DNA of 64,000 nucleotides from Moniliophthora roreri (lineage: Eukaryota > Basidiomycota > Agaricomycetes > Agaricales > Marasmiaceae), in NCBI GenBank assembly GCA_001466705.2, contig LATX02000035.1, positions 992,001 through 1,056,000 on the forward strand. Reading direction: 5' to 3'. A program made the translations under genes and the position numbers. Below the pieces are notes generated by a model that made no database searches, had not been told where the DNA came from, and saw only the letters and a program-made list of their open reading frames with translations. Shown piece by piece: positions 51,234 to 63,597 of the stretch (its first letter is position 1; each line of letters starts with the position of its first letter).

Positions 51234-51854
51234 ACAGACAGATGTTGTGGTGTGAGAGATGTCCGTTAGAGATGTCCCGGCAACACAGTGATACAGTTTA
51301 GACCTTATTACAATGTAGCTACAGGAGAGTCTCAACAATGTGATTAACACGATATTGGAATCGAGAATAATAGCTCAGAATACAATTGAAGTGAGGTTAA
51401 GATAAAATGGTCGTTGAATGGTCGTTAAATGTTCGTGTGCGTGAAATGGGGAAATGATTAACAACAGAAAAGTTTGAATCCTCCCAAAGAATGCGAAGAG
51501 AAAGTGTCGTTGTCAGTGCATAGGCTTGATCCGAGACAAGAGGTCATGAACTAAGAGGGATGTGGAAGGTGACGAAAGGGAGTAAAGAATGAAGAGCTGA
51601 ACCGAACGAGATCCGCCCGAATATTTGGAATGCAGATGTCGACGGCACAAGCTGAACTCGTGCAATGTGTGGGAAGGGTCGATATACCGTCCGCCCAGAT
51701 GAGGTGAAACATTATAACGTATCGTTCATCGTGTTCGTAGTCGTGATCATCGTGCGTTTACATCGGCGTCAATCAATCTGTCTTCAAGGTAGTATAATGA
51801 ACAACTTCTGAGAAGGGCGTATCATATAGTAGCGCTCACCATAATATCCCTTTT
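51234..51854. other. Intergenic region, no gene seen
   Basis: This 621-bp stretch between the F-box gene and the small minus-strand frame has no supported feature. Confidence 0.5.
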
Positions 51855-52154
51855 CTACGATTCGCTTCGCATCTGGTCGCCAACTCTTGCACTTGCCATG
51901 CTTTTCGCACTAGATCCACTCTTTGTTCTCACTCTTTCATGCTCCTTGCCACTCTGTTCCTCAAGCTCAGCAGCAGCTGCACGATAGAAGTCATCCCGAA
52001 GGTCACCGGAACTCTTCTTCTTGTGCAGGGTCCGTTTACTGCTTGATGTGGGGGTCACCCTGGTGTTATCCGGAGGCTGCACAGGCGCTGCTAGCACCGG
52101 TACTGTGTCGACAGTCGCGGTCGTGTGGGTGGTGGTATCATGGGTTAAGCACAT
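51855..52154 (-). CDS. Small hypothetical protein
   Basis: A single open frame of 99 residues from the ATG at 52154 (MCLTHDTTTHTTATVDTVP) to ARVGDQMRSES. The second half is charged and probably helical or disordered (SSKRTLHKKKSSGDLRDDFY, then RAAAAELEEQSGKEHERVR). There is no signal peptide, membrane segment or known domain. The amino-acid mix looks like a real protein, but no intron or upstream signal confirms it. Confidence 0.4.
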   Translation of the reverse strand: MCLTHDTTTHTTATVDTVPVLAAPVQPPDNTRVTPTSSSKRTLHKKKSSGDLRDDFYRAAAAELEEQSGKEHERVRTKSGSSAKSMASARVGDQMRSES

Positions 52155-52963
52155 CACTGGATCAGAGTGGTCGAGGGTTGGACGTGAAGCTAAAGGGTAG
52201 TCGTGGACAATTTACGACTAGGGGTAAAGGGCAGCGCCTTATATACCATTTCGATCTCCATTTTGGAAATAATAGGAGTGCCTGTTGGCCTTCAATCACC
52301 CGGCCACAATCACCCGGCCACAGGCTCGGTTGCCGTTATTCCGAAGTTGACTAGTGTGGTCATCGATGAAGCTTGCAAGGACGTTAATCTCTGAGAGCGA
52401 ACCTTGGATTCCCGTTCTTCATTCCATATTACGGTGGGAGTGGTTATTCCGGGCTAACTGTGGAGGAGAGAGACACAGCATTGCGTCGATTGTCTAAGTC
52501 TTGGGAGACCTCGACCTGAGACACGGTTCCGCCGCTTTGCATCTCGACTTGCTGGCCATGGGCTGAGTGTTTCGTGACCTAGAGTGACGTTCAGTATCGA
52601 CCAACTGCAGAGAACGTCAAAGCATAGCCAGATTGAGATGCATTTGTACAACAAAGCCGTCAGAGCGAGCCTTGGCACATCTCCCCTCTTGGTACAGAGT
52701 AGTCGGTGCGATATCTCCATGTAGCTCAAATGCCAATGAAACCTCCGGGCCGCAATAAATTGAACCATGTAAACTATGTAGTATGATATGGATCAACAGA
52801 TGAAACACTTATTACCTAGAAAGATCCTCTCCAGAGCGCCAGAGATCCCAGACCTTTCACAATCAACACCAACAATTACAAGGGTATAAGAGAGAACGCA
52901 GAACGGACTTCAATTAGAATCTGAGCGTCTCGCGAAGTACAATAACAACATTTACATACCGCA
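52155..52963. other. Intergenic region with a 14-bp tandem repeat
   Basis: This 809-bp gap has one clear feature: CAATCACCCGGCCA occurs twice in a row at 52293-52320. Nothing else is supported. Confidence 0.5.
52293..52320. repeat. Two tandem copies of a 14-bp unit
   Basis: CAATCACCCGGCCA is repeated exactly twice, without a gap. Confidence 0.85.
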
Positions 52964-54037
52964 TCAGCCTTGGGCTGTATATGCTGGTGGTGGTCCTGAC
53001 GGTGCCTTCGAGTCCCAATCTATGGCAGCTGGATCTACAGCTACACTCCTGGACCCGCTGCTATCCAGCGTCGATGTTACCGTGGGAGTCGGACCACTGG
53101 GATTCCGGGTATGCATGGAATAACTCGCGTATCCGAAACTTGTCGTTTCCCCTGTCGGGCTAGTTGGCAAGCTCAGCGGAAGATTCCGGTTGGAAGAGGG
53201 GTTGTAAGGGTCCACTTGTCCCGCCTCCATTGCACTTCGATATTCGGCTCGACGTTTGCGGGAGTACATCGCCAGCAGCACTGCCAGACATATGAACAGA
53301 AGACTTCCAAGTACCCCTCCGAGTATAGCGGGAAGATTGGTTTTAGAATCCGTCGAGTCTTCAGAACCAGACGATTCCACGGGTGCCTCGGGGTCGACTC
53401 TAAGAGGGATTTAGATCAGTCATATAGCGATTGGGGAGCACATACACATATGTCGCGTAGTCGAATAAGACAACGTTTTCACTGTTGACTGAGGTCGTCA
53501 TTGTGAAGGTGTGGTTTGTATTTGCCAAGTTCTTCGCAGTGAAAACCGAAACGTTATATTGATAGTTATCCGTCAATTGGCTCTCCTCGTGGACGTAGGT
53601 GTAATTTGCATTGTCCAGTGTGAGTATCAAATCGTAATTCTTGACGGCCGAAGCGGTTTTGTTTGGAAGAATGCAGAAAACCGACAATTCGACGCCTTAA
53701 GTGCAATTCAGAACAGGCCTAGCGCGTTGGCAAAATACTCACCAATGAAAGAGAACTGCATCGAAAGGGCTGGGCTACCTTCAAGATGGGTGGTATCGTG
53801 CCAAGTCCCGTCGTGTGCGAGGGAAACATTGGGTTGGAGATGGCAGTTCGCATAATTAGTGCATAACTGGCCAGGGTTCCACTGGCTGCTAGGAATATAT
53901 GTGGGCTTTGCCTTAGTAGAAGAGTCGCCGTTGTAGTCGTCAATCGTCCGTGTTTCTGGCGCACCTGCGACCAGCGCGCAAAAGGAGAAGAATAGGACCA
54001 GATAATGAAGGAGGGGAAGGGATGGCATGACGGTCAT
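52964..54037 (-). CDS. Single-pass membrane protein with PPxY tail, copy A
   Basis: Three exons (54037-53743, 53695-53446, 53399-52964) give 326 residues. A signal peptide (MTVMPSLPLLHYLVLFFSFC) is followed by TRTIDDYNGDSSTKAKPTY and the conserved HDGTWHDTTHLEG. After the first intron come ELSVFCILPNKTASAVKNYD, the LILTLDNANYTY strand and VLFDYATYV. Potential N-glycosylation sites include NKT, NYT and NHT. A membrane segment (LPAILGGVLGSLLFICLAVL) with a KRR stop signal leads into a cytosolic tail that ends GPPPAYTAQG, holding a PPxY motif. This points to a surface protein with a WW-domain (Rsp5/Nedd4-like) docking site. The function is unknown. It is a paralogue of copies B, C, D and E. Confidence 0.8.
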
Positions 54038-55085
54038 GGCGGTGAGAGGATGAGAGGGCGAGGACGTAGTGACACTACAAATGTCATATCGAATATGTAA
54101 AGTGGCACTTCGCCCATCAAACATTGATTGACCAATATGATTAATCAAGTATTCCGACGAGAGTCCGAGTACATAGGAGTCCCCCAAGGTTGATTGGTTG
54201 ATAATGAAGAAAGTCCAGAGGCCAACAGGCTCATTCGACGTAAAAACTGGACATACCTCATCACGATCAATGTCTCTTAGAGCAACTAGAATAGTGTATA
54301 TCACAACCTGATGGAGACGGAATCGTGGGCCAGTTATTCCCCCCGTCGCATATCATGATCTGATTGATCTTTAGATCCTCCGCCGTCGTAAGGGACTCGT
54401 GTCGGGCCTGACCATGACCATAATAGGACGTGTGGTCCAAGAATCTGAAATGACGCTGTGCAATGTGAACATTCCATCACTGTAATCGAAGCGAAAATTC
54501 GGGGAGCCGGGAGCCCTCGGTATTTCTACTGCGGTGTCGGACCCATCGGGTTTTTCTAAAACATGAATCAATGGTCAGACTGTAAGGAAATAAAACCGGA
54601 GGGAGTGTGCTCTCCCTGGGCCCTTACAATCGGGGTACATGCTGGTACATGGAACCGGAAGTATGAAAGAGAAGGACAGGTGAGAATTACTCTCACGCCT
54701 CCACAAGCCCCGCCTGATCGGCATCTAATTTAGTATCCTATCCTTCTTCATCCTGCTCACCATCGTGGAATCTCCAGAGCTTTAGCCTTTCGCTACTCTA
54801 CCAGTGTTTACCGACGCTCTGGTTAGTCCAATGATCAATTCCACCCCTGTAAGATGACGAATTTTTCAGCATCTTACGATTGCAAGGTCCTACTGTAGTC
54901 GGAGAATTAACTCAGTTAGGTTATTCGTTCTATAAGCACACTGCGTATTATACATTGTCCGAGTTCTTCATTACACACATTATAAGCCTCATCCAGCGGC
55001 AAAAATATTCAATAGGCTAATATTTGTATAGATAGAATACTTCCCAATAACAAGAGGAGGAAACATAAGTATGGTCTCACTGTAC
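54038..55085. other. Intergenic region between copies A and B
   Basis: This 1.05-kb gap contains one protein-like minus-strand fragment at 54371-54571 (VEIPRAPGSPNFRFDYSDGM) with no ATG start. I see no intact gene. Confidence 0.45.
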
Positions 55086-56213
55086 TCAAACTTGGTAAGC
55101 GGGCGGCGGACCTTTTTCTGTGGGAGAGCGAGGAGGTACGGTGTCCAAGTGGCTGGAGGATGGATTTGTGGTACCAAATCCTCTGGAGACTATTGAACCA
55201 CTTAACGTGGTATATCCAGTACTCGGATTCACGCTGACGATGTCAGAGGGACTGATAGACTCGGATGCGCCACGTTGATGTTGTTGGTGTGAACCATCGA
55301 CGGAGAAAGGTTCGACGACGGGGGAGGTATCCTGCTTTCGTCGTCGGCGAATATAGAAGATGAGAGCTATCCCTGCCAGAGCTAGGAATAAGAGCCCTCC
55401 CAGAATACCGCCGACCAATGCTGCTGTGTGATCTGATTTAGAATTCGTAGCTGAGTTGGATGCCGGGCTCGGGCTACCAGTGGGCGTCGATGTAGCTGCA
55501 GATGATATATCTCCGCTCAGAGAAGCTGAAGTGCTTATGCTGTCGTCGTAACTTTAAGATATGGGACATCAACCACTACTACCTCGAGACGCTCAAAAAC
55601 TAAAAACTCACACGTATGATGCATAATCAAAGAGAATAAGAGAATCCACAGTTGTTGACGCTGCCTGCATCATGAAGCGATGGTCCTTATTTGGTAGGTT
55701 ATTGAGGGAGATGACAGCAACATCGTACTGATATTCGTCACTCTCGGGCTCCAAGGAGAAGGGTGAGCCCACAGATTCGCCATCCAACGTGAACGTCAGA
55801 TCGTACGTTTTTATTGCTTGGGCGCTTCTTGGAGGCAATATACAGAAAACCGAAAGGGATACACCTGTGGATAGATAGGCTCACGATGAATAAAAGTGCT
55901 GCAGTCAAAGTTGAAACGTACCCGTGAAGGAAAACTGCACTGAGCGTGGTGTATCTCCTTTGAAATGGGTTGTATCGTGCCATGTCCCATTGTACGCTGA
56001 AGCGTTACTGGGACGAACATTACACCCCGTACAAGAGTTTCCCTGGCTCCATTGATTTGCTGGCGAATATGTGACCTTTGCCCCGGTCACTGAGTCCCCC
56101 GTCTCGTCGTCAATGAATCGAGTCTGAAGAACGCCTCGAACGGTAGTAGAAAGGAATGAGATTAGGAAGAGGAGGAACGAGGGTGATGGGCCATATCGAT
56201 GAGCGAACCGCAT
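55086..56213 (-). CDS. Single-pass membrane protein with PPxY tail, copy B
   Basis: Three exons (56213-55922, 55864-55612, 55551-55086) give 336 residues. Layout: signal peptide (FLLFLISFLSTTVRG); TRFIDDETGDSVTGAKVTYS; the cysteine pair in GNSCTGCNVRPS; YNGTWHDTTHFKG; SLSVFCILPPRSAQAIKTYD; LTFTLDGES; and LILFDYASYVYDD. A Ser/Thr-rich stalk leads to a membrane segment (AALVGGILGGLLFLALAGIA) and a basic stop (RRRRK). The cytosolic tail ends KGPPPAYQV with the PPxY motif. Both introns are at the same places and in the same phases (1 and 2) as in copies A and D. It may sense or bind something at the cell surface; the ligand is unknown. Confidence 0.82.
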
Positions 56214-56889
56214 GGTGGCAGGAAAGAACGTCCGGCGAAAGCTGCCTGAACAAACGGTCCGAGTCTTAAGAATTATGTTGCCAGTACCGAATGGACCTAT
56301 TAGTGTTAAATAGTGTTAACTCCGACGGTGGTCAGATGTGAAACGGTAAGAAACAACATTGAACTTCTCTGGGAAGGCTTACGCAACTACTCCGTCCCGA
56401 TTTCAAACGCAGGCTTGGAATCGTTGAAAGTCGCAGGGTAGCCCGAAGAGGGCGCACTTGGATCTCCGGTCACGATCTTCGCCACCCATGTCGCATCAGC
56501 AACAATATCTCCTTCAGGCTCGTAAGTCTTGACGGTTTGACTCTTGTACTTCCTTGTGATTGGCCTTGTATACTGATATACTCCGATATGAAATCCAAAG
56601 CATGAGCTGCTATACGCCGTCCTCAAGATTGCAACAGACAAATGCCCATATTTGATTCTGTATGTACTTCACAAGCCGGCTCAACAGCGCTATGATTCGT
56701 AAAGGGCAAGAAGGGTCCGACTCCGAACTATGGTTATGTATGTGATCGAGGGATAGTTGATGACAGGAATTGCTTTTAGGTCTTCGAAAGCATGGCCGAA
56801 TACACGAAAGCGCGGCCGGCCTCTTTCAAACAAATGTCATGCGGAATGATGCGAATAAGCATGGTCAATGACGGTGTGACTAGCAGCTA
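56214..56889. other. Intergenic region with a protein-like fragment
   Basis: The minus-strand frame at 56387-56641 reads like protein (TYEPEGDIVADATWVAKIVT, then GYPATFNDSKPAFEIGTE), but it has no ATG and no recognised family. It may be the 3' end of a lost gene. The proximal end of the segmental duplication begins near 56740. Confidence 0.4.
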
Positions 56890-58620
56890 CATCACCGCGT
56901 TGGCAAATCTGATGATAAGAGGGCGGAGGGTCTTTCTCTGCATCTAGCTGTCCGACAGCTGTCCGGGTGGTCATTGCTCGAATGAAACGTTCTTTCCCTT
57001 TAGCCTCCGCGCACGCCGAGCGCCCACCGCCCCGGAATTCGCACCTTCCAATCCTCCTGTCAGGCAGTCCCGGCGCCTTGTGACATATAGGGTTCAACGC
57101 CAAACCTTCTTGTTTTATTACCAGATCGTCTTGGTATGACCACGCCGTAATTGACAAACAATGGTGGAAATGGCGATAGACAGGCGCACTACCGTGGCAA
57201 CTGCAACAACAAGGGTGATAACCAGCTGTCGGCTTAGGTCCTTGTTAGCCGATTGGCGGCTCGTCTAGGACGGGAGGGAAGAAAAGAATGGGAGTAGTCA
57301 TCGAGGGTGGATCGCTCATCGTACTGGACGACGGGCGGGCAATTGATGGAGTTATGAAAGTCCCGTAGTCTGGAATTTATGTTATGTTCGGGTATGGCTC
57401 ATCGTCGTAGCCGAGGGGGGAAGATGAGTTGATGAGGTCAATTAAGTTGACTATGACATGTTATCGAATCTCATTGACTCGGTCCTTGGAATCAACGTGT
57501 GCCTTTTATTCTCTAGCACATTCTGGTGAAAACACCTCGTGTTGTATTATGTTTCAGTGAACGGAATTGTGTCGGGGCCAGTCCAGATGCCTCCTGGCGT
57601 ACCCGTCCAGTAAGTAGGTCAACTCATATTGAATGATGTTGCCTCGCGGACCCGGCACGATGCAGAATACATTCACTTCAATCCCTACCATGCAATCAGT
57701 TTGTCCATCACATCGTCTATCGCGATAAGGAGCTCACCGACAAACTCAGTCTGGACGATTTCAGTGAACCCCCGACACGATGCGTTGCGACATGCCAGGT
57801 ACCTGTGCAGACTCAATTAGGGTCAAGCCCACAGCCTTGGCACTCAGGTAATCACAGGAAGCATCACATTTCGACTCTCGCCCAAGTCCACCAACAGGCA
57901 ACGAAGGTTGGTTCCGACTCGTAACTGAGTCACTGTCTTCATCGTCGGCAGTTTGGAGTTTTTCCTCCACCATGGAATGTTCCGAGAGGAGAGCAAACAC
58001 GAGAAGTGTGGATATCGATGGGAAGGAGAATACGAAAGCGGTACGAAGGGGGGACTGAGTCAAAGATACGTTGCTTCGTTACTTCATCCTTTTGCAGATT
58101 TATATCGTTCAGAGTATGATGCTCCAACTGAGAAGTGCTGTTATAAACGTCCTCGCTCGATGTTCCAGCGATGGAAGCTTTGTGTATTTAAGTATGGTAG
58201 GAGGGTGCGAAGAGGTGCGCTCGTGCACTCATGGATGGATGATGTGGTCATGAAGACAGACTTGGTGCATTTTCGACGCCATTGATCTTTTTAGCCGTGT
58301 ACTACGTTCTGAGCATCGCCTGCGTAAGCTTCTGACATGGAATAATGTAAGTAATGGTCAAATCGATCAGAAGTTTATCCCACAGTGAGTTAAGCCCGGT
58401 CCGACGATTAGTAGTTGCATGAGTGTTTGTTGTAGCTGCCCTTTCACGATGTAGCTTCGTAAGTTCCGTGCTATCGCGTGTCGCAGTACAGCAACACGCC
58501 AAAAGGTACAGAGGGACAATCGTCAGGCGAGGAATGCGTTTGAGGGAAAGATTGTCTGCATAGTGCGCAAGTGAAACGATGGTTGTGTTGTGAAGAGGAT
58601 GACCAGATGCCGGCCGGCAA
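56740..58620. repeat. Segmental duplication, copy 1 (partner near 60340-62430)
   Basis: Non-coding flanks as well as the gene are shared with the partner. GATCTTTTTAGCCGTGTA occurs near 58286 and again near 62103. GGAATAATGTAAGTAA occurs near 58338 and 62158. CCAAAAGGTACAGA occurs near 58499 and 62310. The order and orientation are the same. Substitutions and indels are frequent, so the event is not recent. Confidence 0.75.
56890..58060 (-). pseudogene. Broken PPxY membrane protein, copy C (duplicate of copy D)
   Basis: Recognisable pieces appear in the right order on the minus strand: LLVFALLSEHSMVEEKLQTA (start), DSDSVTSRNQPSLPVGGLGR, KCDASCDYL, then a frame change before GTWHVATHRV-like sequence. 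Later come an extracellular segment (GGIWTGPDT), the membrane segment SRQLVITLVVAVATVV, and a tail with EKDPPPSYHQ (PPxY). Copy D has an intact reading for each. Frameshifts and stops near 57800 and in the stalk region make it unlikely to encode a full protein. Confidence 0.7.
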
Positions 58621-60466
58621 AAACGGATCAGAGCTGAAAGCCGCATTCCTATACATCCCAGAATACGTCCAAGTCACCTTGTATACAACACCTCTCATCA
58701 ATGCTTCACTATCGTGCCATGTTTGAAGCCCGAGGCCGCGAAACTGAAGCTAAACCCGGTTCTGCATCCCCTGCCCAATCTGCTCGCGAAATTGAGACCC
58801 AGGGCAGTGTACCTTCGACACCAACCCGCGGAGGGGACCAGAGTACTGTTCCTGAACGTGAATCTTCTCTCCTAGTGCCCAGAAGCACGATCGTTACATC
58901 TGACCCGCAGCTTGAGACACCGGGTCACATTCAAAAGCTTATTCTGCCAACCTTGTCTTCAAATTCCTCCAGGACTTAGTCCCTTGCTAGCCTCAAGAAA
59001 AATAAAGGCACAAGTCAGAAGTTATCAGTGAATACCTGGAGCGTCGATAACAAAGTTCTGTATCACCTAAAGTCACAACTTCTCAGGACGTACCTCGCAA
59101 GACAACGTGAGTATTCAATAACTTTGACGCGATTTATACTGGAGGTCTACCAGAAATTCCAATCTCAGTAGACAAGAGGTACCTGGATCTACAGAAAACG
59201 CTCATATAGTCGTCTCCCCCTGCGTAGGACATGGCGGTCTTGCAAGGTGAATCGTTCAGTAAAATCATGTGGAGAACGTAGGGGTAGACATGTTCGAAAA
59301 CATGGAAGGGATCGCTATTCTGCATCGGTGCGTTCCTGTCTCCTCTTACAAGTGTGCAAAGTCCTTACATCACGTTCACGACTACTAGATTAATACTACG
59401 TACTATCAGCCTTGATTTAACGCCCGAAATAAGTTTTATAAATGGTATGCTGGAGTACATAACATAACGAAAACAGTGCTGGGATTCGAATGCGTGCGTG
59501 GATCAATGGTAGCGAGCGCCGGTACGCTCTTGCTGGTCACTATCAGCGTACGAGGTGCTTGCTGACAGTGACTTCGCTCGGTGGTGGAAAGTGTTCTTTA
59601 TATGATTACTATTGCCTGACATGAAATGAGATACTACTCTGACCCTGGGTCGAATCATAAACAACACTCTCCCCGATCATTCACGCGCACCCTCACCTCC
59701 CAGGTTGAAAGCAGAGCCCAAAAGTTCCGTTCTACCTCACAGTTCCGCCTCAGGCTGCGAGCGAACGATCCCTGGAAGGAGTCTGATATCACACCGCACC
59801 CGCTGCCACAACAGTGCCCAGTGAATGCAGATACACTGTGACCAATACCACTCAGGACAATTAGACGGCTACGCTTATGTAGAATTTGACGACACCGTCT
59901 TCACTCGTGACTCTCAACGTTTGCATCCCCACTGCCATATCGATAACCCCTTCATTTGCCCACCTAGAGCATTCACTTCCAGCACACAACCCCTCCGCTA
60001 TATTTCTATCTACCTACTTACAATATACTCGTAATCTTCTCATGATGATAATTTTTCTTTTCCGCTTAGGGCTGCTCCCAATTCTGCGCTCCTTCGTGGC
60101 CCCGGGCCCGCGAGTGGACTCCGCTGGCTCATATGCAACGAAATCCGTTCTGAGTCTCTACTTGTAAATAGACGTTCAGAGAGAAAAAAAGTCCTCGGAT
60201 CAGAAACCGTTACGCCACCATAAAACGTGCTACAACTTGTTGTAGGATAATGCGAAACCCCGACGCCGAACTCCAAATAGAATGGGTGGCGCAGCATGCT
60301 CTGCCTTTATCGAGTACTCGATATGGTCAAGGCGCATTCCACGATGGGAATTGCCTTCAGATATAAGTCGTGATACATGGAAGCACGGTCATGATCGGGA
60401 TGATACTTCCCTCAAAGAAAGTCACGCGGAATGATGAGAATAAGTCTGACCATCGTGTTAGCGAAT
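58061..60466. other. Gene-poor region between copies C and D
   Basis: The first 550 bp belong to the segmental duplication. The rest (58.7-60.3 kb) has no partner in this window. One plus-strand frame (58701-58979) is listed separately; nothing else is supported. Confidence 0.45.
58701..58979 (+). CDS. Small hypothetical protein, weak
   Basis: An open frame of 92 residues from an ATG (MLHYRAMFEARGRETEAKPG) to LPTLSSNSSRT. It is hydrophilic and rich in Ser, Glu and Pro, with no domain, signal peptide or membrane segment. It lies in a gene-poor stretch, and nothing beyond composition supports it. Confidence 0.25.
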   Translation: MLHYRAMFEARGRETEAKPGSASPAQSAREIETQGSVPSTPTRGGDQSTVPERESSLLVPRSTIVTSDPQLETPGHIQKLILPTLSSNSSRT

Positions 60467-62430
60467 CTAATAGTAAGGGGGCGGAGGGGCTTCCTCTGCA
60501 GGTGGCCGTCCGACAGCGGACTGACTCTGAGTGCTTGTTACTTGAGCGGAACGCCTTTTCCTTTTCACCCTCCGCGTACGCCGAGCGCTCGCCGCCGGGG
60601 GATTCCCACCTTCCAGAAGGGTATTATCTTCCTCCTGCCAGATGGTCCCGGCACCTCGTAGCGTATAAGGGTCGATGTCAGATCTCCTTGGCTCAATGCC
60701 AGATCTTGCTCTTGCGCGGCCGCGCCGTAATCGATAAACAATAGTGAAAATAGCGGTAGACAAGCACACTACCGTGGCAACCACAACAGCAAGTGTGATG
60801 ACTAGTCGTCGACTTGGGGCTTTGTTAGACGACTGCTGACTTGTCGGGGAAGGAAGGAGGGTGGAAAGGGTGGAGGCTGAGGAGTGACTTGTAACCCCAG
60901 ATGCGGGGCTGTTTGAACCAACTGACGGTGTCGTCGATGGTGAGTCATTCGTCATATTGGATGATGGGCGAACAGCTGGCGGTGGTATTGATGATGAAGT
61001 TGCGGGTGGCGATAAATTTGTGATTGAAGGGATTTGGGTGGAAGTACTGGATTCTGAGGGAGACGCGGTGGGACTCGGTCCAGCGGGTGTTATGTCGTCT
61101 GTCTGTTCATCATCATAGCTGGTCAATGACAATAAGTGGGGCCAACCAACTTAAAGTTGAGTGGGACATACACGTAAGTTGCATAGTCGAAAAGAAAGAC
61201 GGTATCGAATCTCATTGACTCGGCTCTCAGAATTAACGTGTGCTTCTTGTTGTCCAGTGCGCTCTGGTGGAAACATCTGACACTGTACTGTGTTTCGGTG
61301 ACGGGAGTTCCATCGGGACCAGTCCAGATGCCTCCCGCCGGTATTCCGTCCAGTAAGAAGGTCAATTCATATTGAGTGGTTATATTGCCCTGTGGATCCG
61401 GCACGATACAGAATGCACTAACTTCGGTACCTACCATGCAATCAGTCAGTCCACCTTTTCGCATATTTCCATAAGCAACTCACCGATGAACTCAATCTGG
61501 ACGAGATCAGTCGGATCCTCAACGCGATGCGTTGCGACATGCCAGGTACCTTTGTAGGCTCGTTTAGGGTCGATGGAAAGCCCACAACCTTGGCACTCAG
61601 GATAACCACAGGAAGAGTCACATTCCGACCCTTGCCAAAATCCCCCGGCACCAGGCAGGAAGGTCGGTTTTGCCCCCGTAACTGAGTCACCGTATTCATC
61701 GTCGATAGTGGCAGTTTGAAGTTTTGCTTCGATCATGGTATGTTCCGAGGGGAGACCAAACACGAAGAACATGGCTATCCATGGAAGAATGCAACAGGAA
61801 CGGGAGCCAGGACGAAGATTCATTGCTTAGCCATTCTATCCTGCAGGTGCTCCTGGTTATGTATTGTTCAGAGTTCCAAGTATCGTGTCGAGAAGGAAAC
61901 GTAGTTGGGCTGATTATCCAGCTGAGGTGAGGGGTGATGGATTTAAACGTCTTTCCGCATTATGCGCTGCGATGTTTCGATGATAGCATCATGCATTCAA
62001 GTACGACAACAAGGCACAAAGGGGTCCTTTGCATCGAAGATGGATGATAAGGATGAACAACTGGTCGTGGAGAAGAACTTGATGAATGTTTTCAACACCC
62101 TTGATCTTTTTAGCCGTGTAATACATTCTGAACATTGCCTGTGCAGGCTTATGATATGGAATAATGTAAGTAAAGTTGAAATCAAGAAAGTAGTCTCCCA
62201 CCGCAGTGAGTAGCTCGGCCCAGTCCAACTACTTCATAAGTCTCTGGAGGCGACGTCGCGGCTTTTGAGCGGCCCTTCACGACGCATTATCGCGAGTCGC
62301 AGTGATATCCAAAAGGTACAGATGGGTAATCTCCAGGGGAGAAATGCGTCCACGAGAATGACCATATACATATTACACAGCGCGCAAGTGAGATGATGAT
62401 GGTTATTGTGAGGACACCGGGTCACCAGGC
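60340..62430. repeat. Segmental duplication, copy 2 (partner near 56740-58620)
   Basis: This is the other half of the duplication, offset by about 3.6-3.8 kb and in direct orientation. It holds intact gene copy D and its flanks. The boundaries are approximate because similarity fades at both ends. Confidence 0.75.
60467..61823 (-). CDS. Single-pass membrane protein with PPxY tail, copy D
   Basis: Three exons (61823-61484, 61430-61172, 61118-60467) give 416 residues. The signal peptide lies in CCILPWIAMFFVFGLPSE. Then come IDDEYGDSVTGAKPTFLPG, a Cys-rich stretch (ECDSSCGYPECQGCG, four Cys, more than in copies A and B), YKGTWHVATHRVEDP, SAFCIVPDPQGNITTQYELT, FLLDG, and VFLFDYATYVYDDEQTDD. A long Ser/Thr/Pro stalk of about 100 residues leads to a membrane segment (LVITLAVVVATVVCLSTAIF), a basic stop and a tail ending APPPPYY (PPxY). 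Intron positions and phases match copies A and B. Its duplicate, copy C, is broken. The function is unknown. Confidence 0.82.
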
Positions 62431-63597
62431 TCGGGATATCTCAGTCTCATTCCGCGATCCACGTGCTCGTATAGCGGAGGTTCGCTTTTTGACTCTTGAA
62501 AAGCCCACAAAAATGGTAATAAGTGGCTGTGTTGCTGACTAAAATGGGAGGCCAACTTGTCAACCAAAGGTCAACCCTTCTTTGAATCTTTGTGGCGGCG
62601 TGCCACAAAGAATCAGCGCGGAGAAGGGAGACAAATTCACTAGTAGGGGGTCGCCGTTTTCTTCGGGAAATGACTTTGCACCGCATCCACACACCGCCCA
62701 TGTCTAATGTTTCAATCAGGCTCTCAGGCCGGAGTTAGGCTTCACACTGGTGAGCGAAAGGAGGCGACACTTTTCGTAAAATCTGTTTCCTATGTTCATG
62801 ATTAAAATGGGGTCAGTCCGGGTGCGTAAAAGAGGCGGAAAGGGCGACTATACTCGAATGTTGTTCACGATCTTGTATGCTGAGCCTGACATAGATACCT
62901 AATACCATTGTCAGTCCATCAACTCAACAGAACATCAAACTCATATTTCCCGACGTCCGCCACATCCAGCAACAACGTAATTCCTAATATTCACTTCTGC
63001 CTCATGAAGCCCTGCTTACTATGTGAGCAGCGCGCAGAAAAATGCGCGCAGTACTTCGCCATTCGGTCGGGGTCTGGAGAGGACCTTCGTTACGTCACCA
63101 CAGATTTATTGAGCGGTGCGCTCGCACTTCGGCTGATGCAGACAAGACCGACACACAATTATAATCTTTCTATATCAGATTGTCCCTGAGATGACCGACC
63201 AGCAACCCCGACCAGTGTACATATCCCAAGAGTATCCGCCGAAAGCCGCCGTCCAGGTCTGCCTGCACATTTGCGAAGAGTATCAGTGACCAGGAAAATC
63301 AAGAAGCACCAACGACGATCAGGAATATCACAAGCTTTAGAAGCACAGTTGCGGCTAGGAGCACCTAAAATTAAGTGCTCAACGCGTGCGGGCAATTGTT
63401 CTTTTCTCACCGGCTGCGAGAAGTAGTCAGTGATTGATGAGGCGCTTGATCTTGACTGGCCACCAAATGATTTCGTCAACCGGAAAAGGGTCCAGTCTAC
63501 ACGATTTCGTTAGAAAAGATGGAATGACAGAGCTCACCGTGTTCCGTTCTTCTTCGCTTGCTCTTCACATTCCTTCCCCACCACCACCGTTACTGCC
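61824..63597. other. Intergenic region between copies D and E
   Basis: Up to about 62430 this is duplicated flank. A perfect hairpin lies at 62587-62611. From 62650 to 63590 I see no supported gene. A CT-rich stretch just before 63598 (TTCCCCACCACCACCG) suits the promoter or leader of copy E. Confidence 0.45.
62587..62611. repeat. Perfect 10-bp inverted repeat, 5-nt loop
   Basis: TCTTTGTGGC and GCCACAAAGA are exact reverse complements separated by GGCGT. It lies in non-coding DNA, too far from a stop codon to call a terminator. Confidence 0.8.

Noticed and set aside
59470..59640. GGGATTCGAATG and similar blocks suggesting a tRNA T-arm
   Set aside because: The flanking bases do not form T, anticodon or acceptor stems, so I do not call a tRNA.
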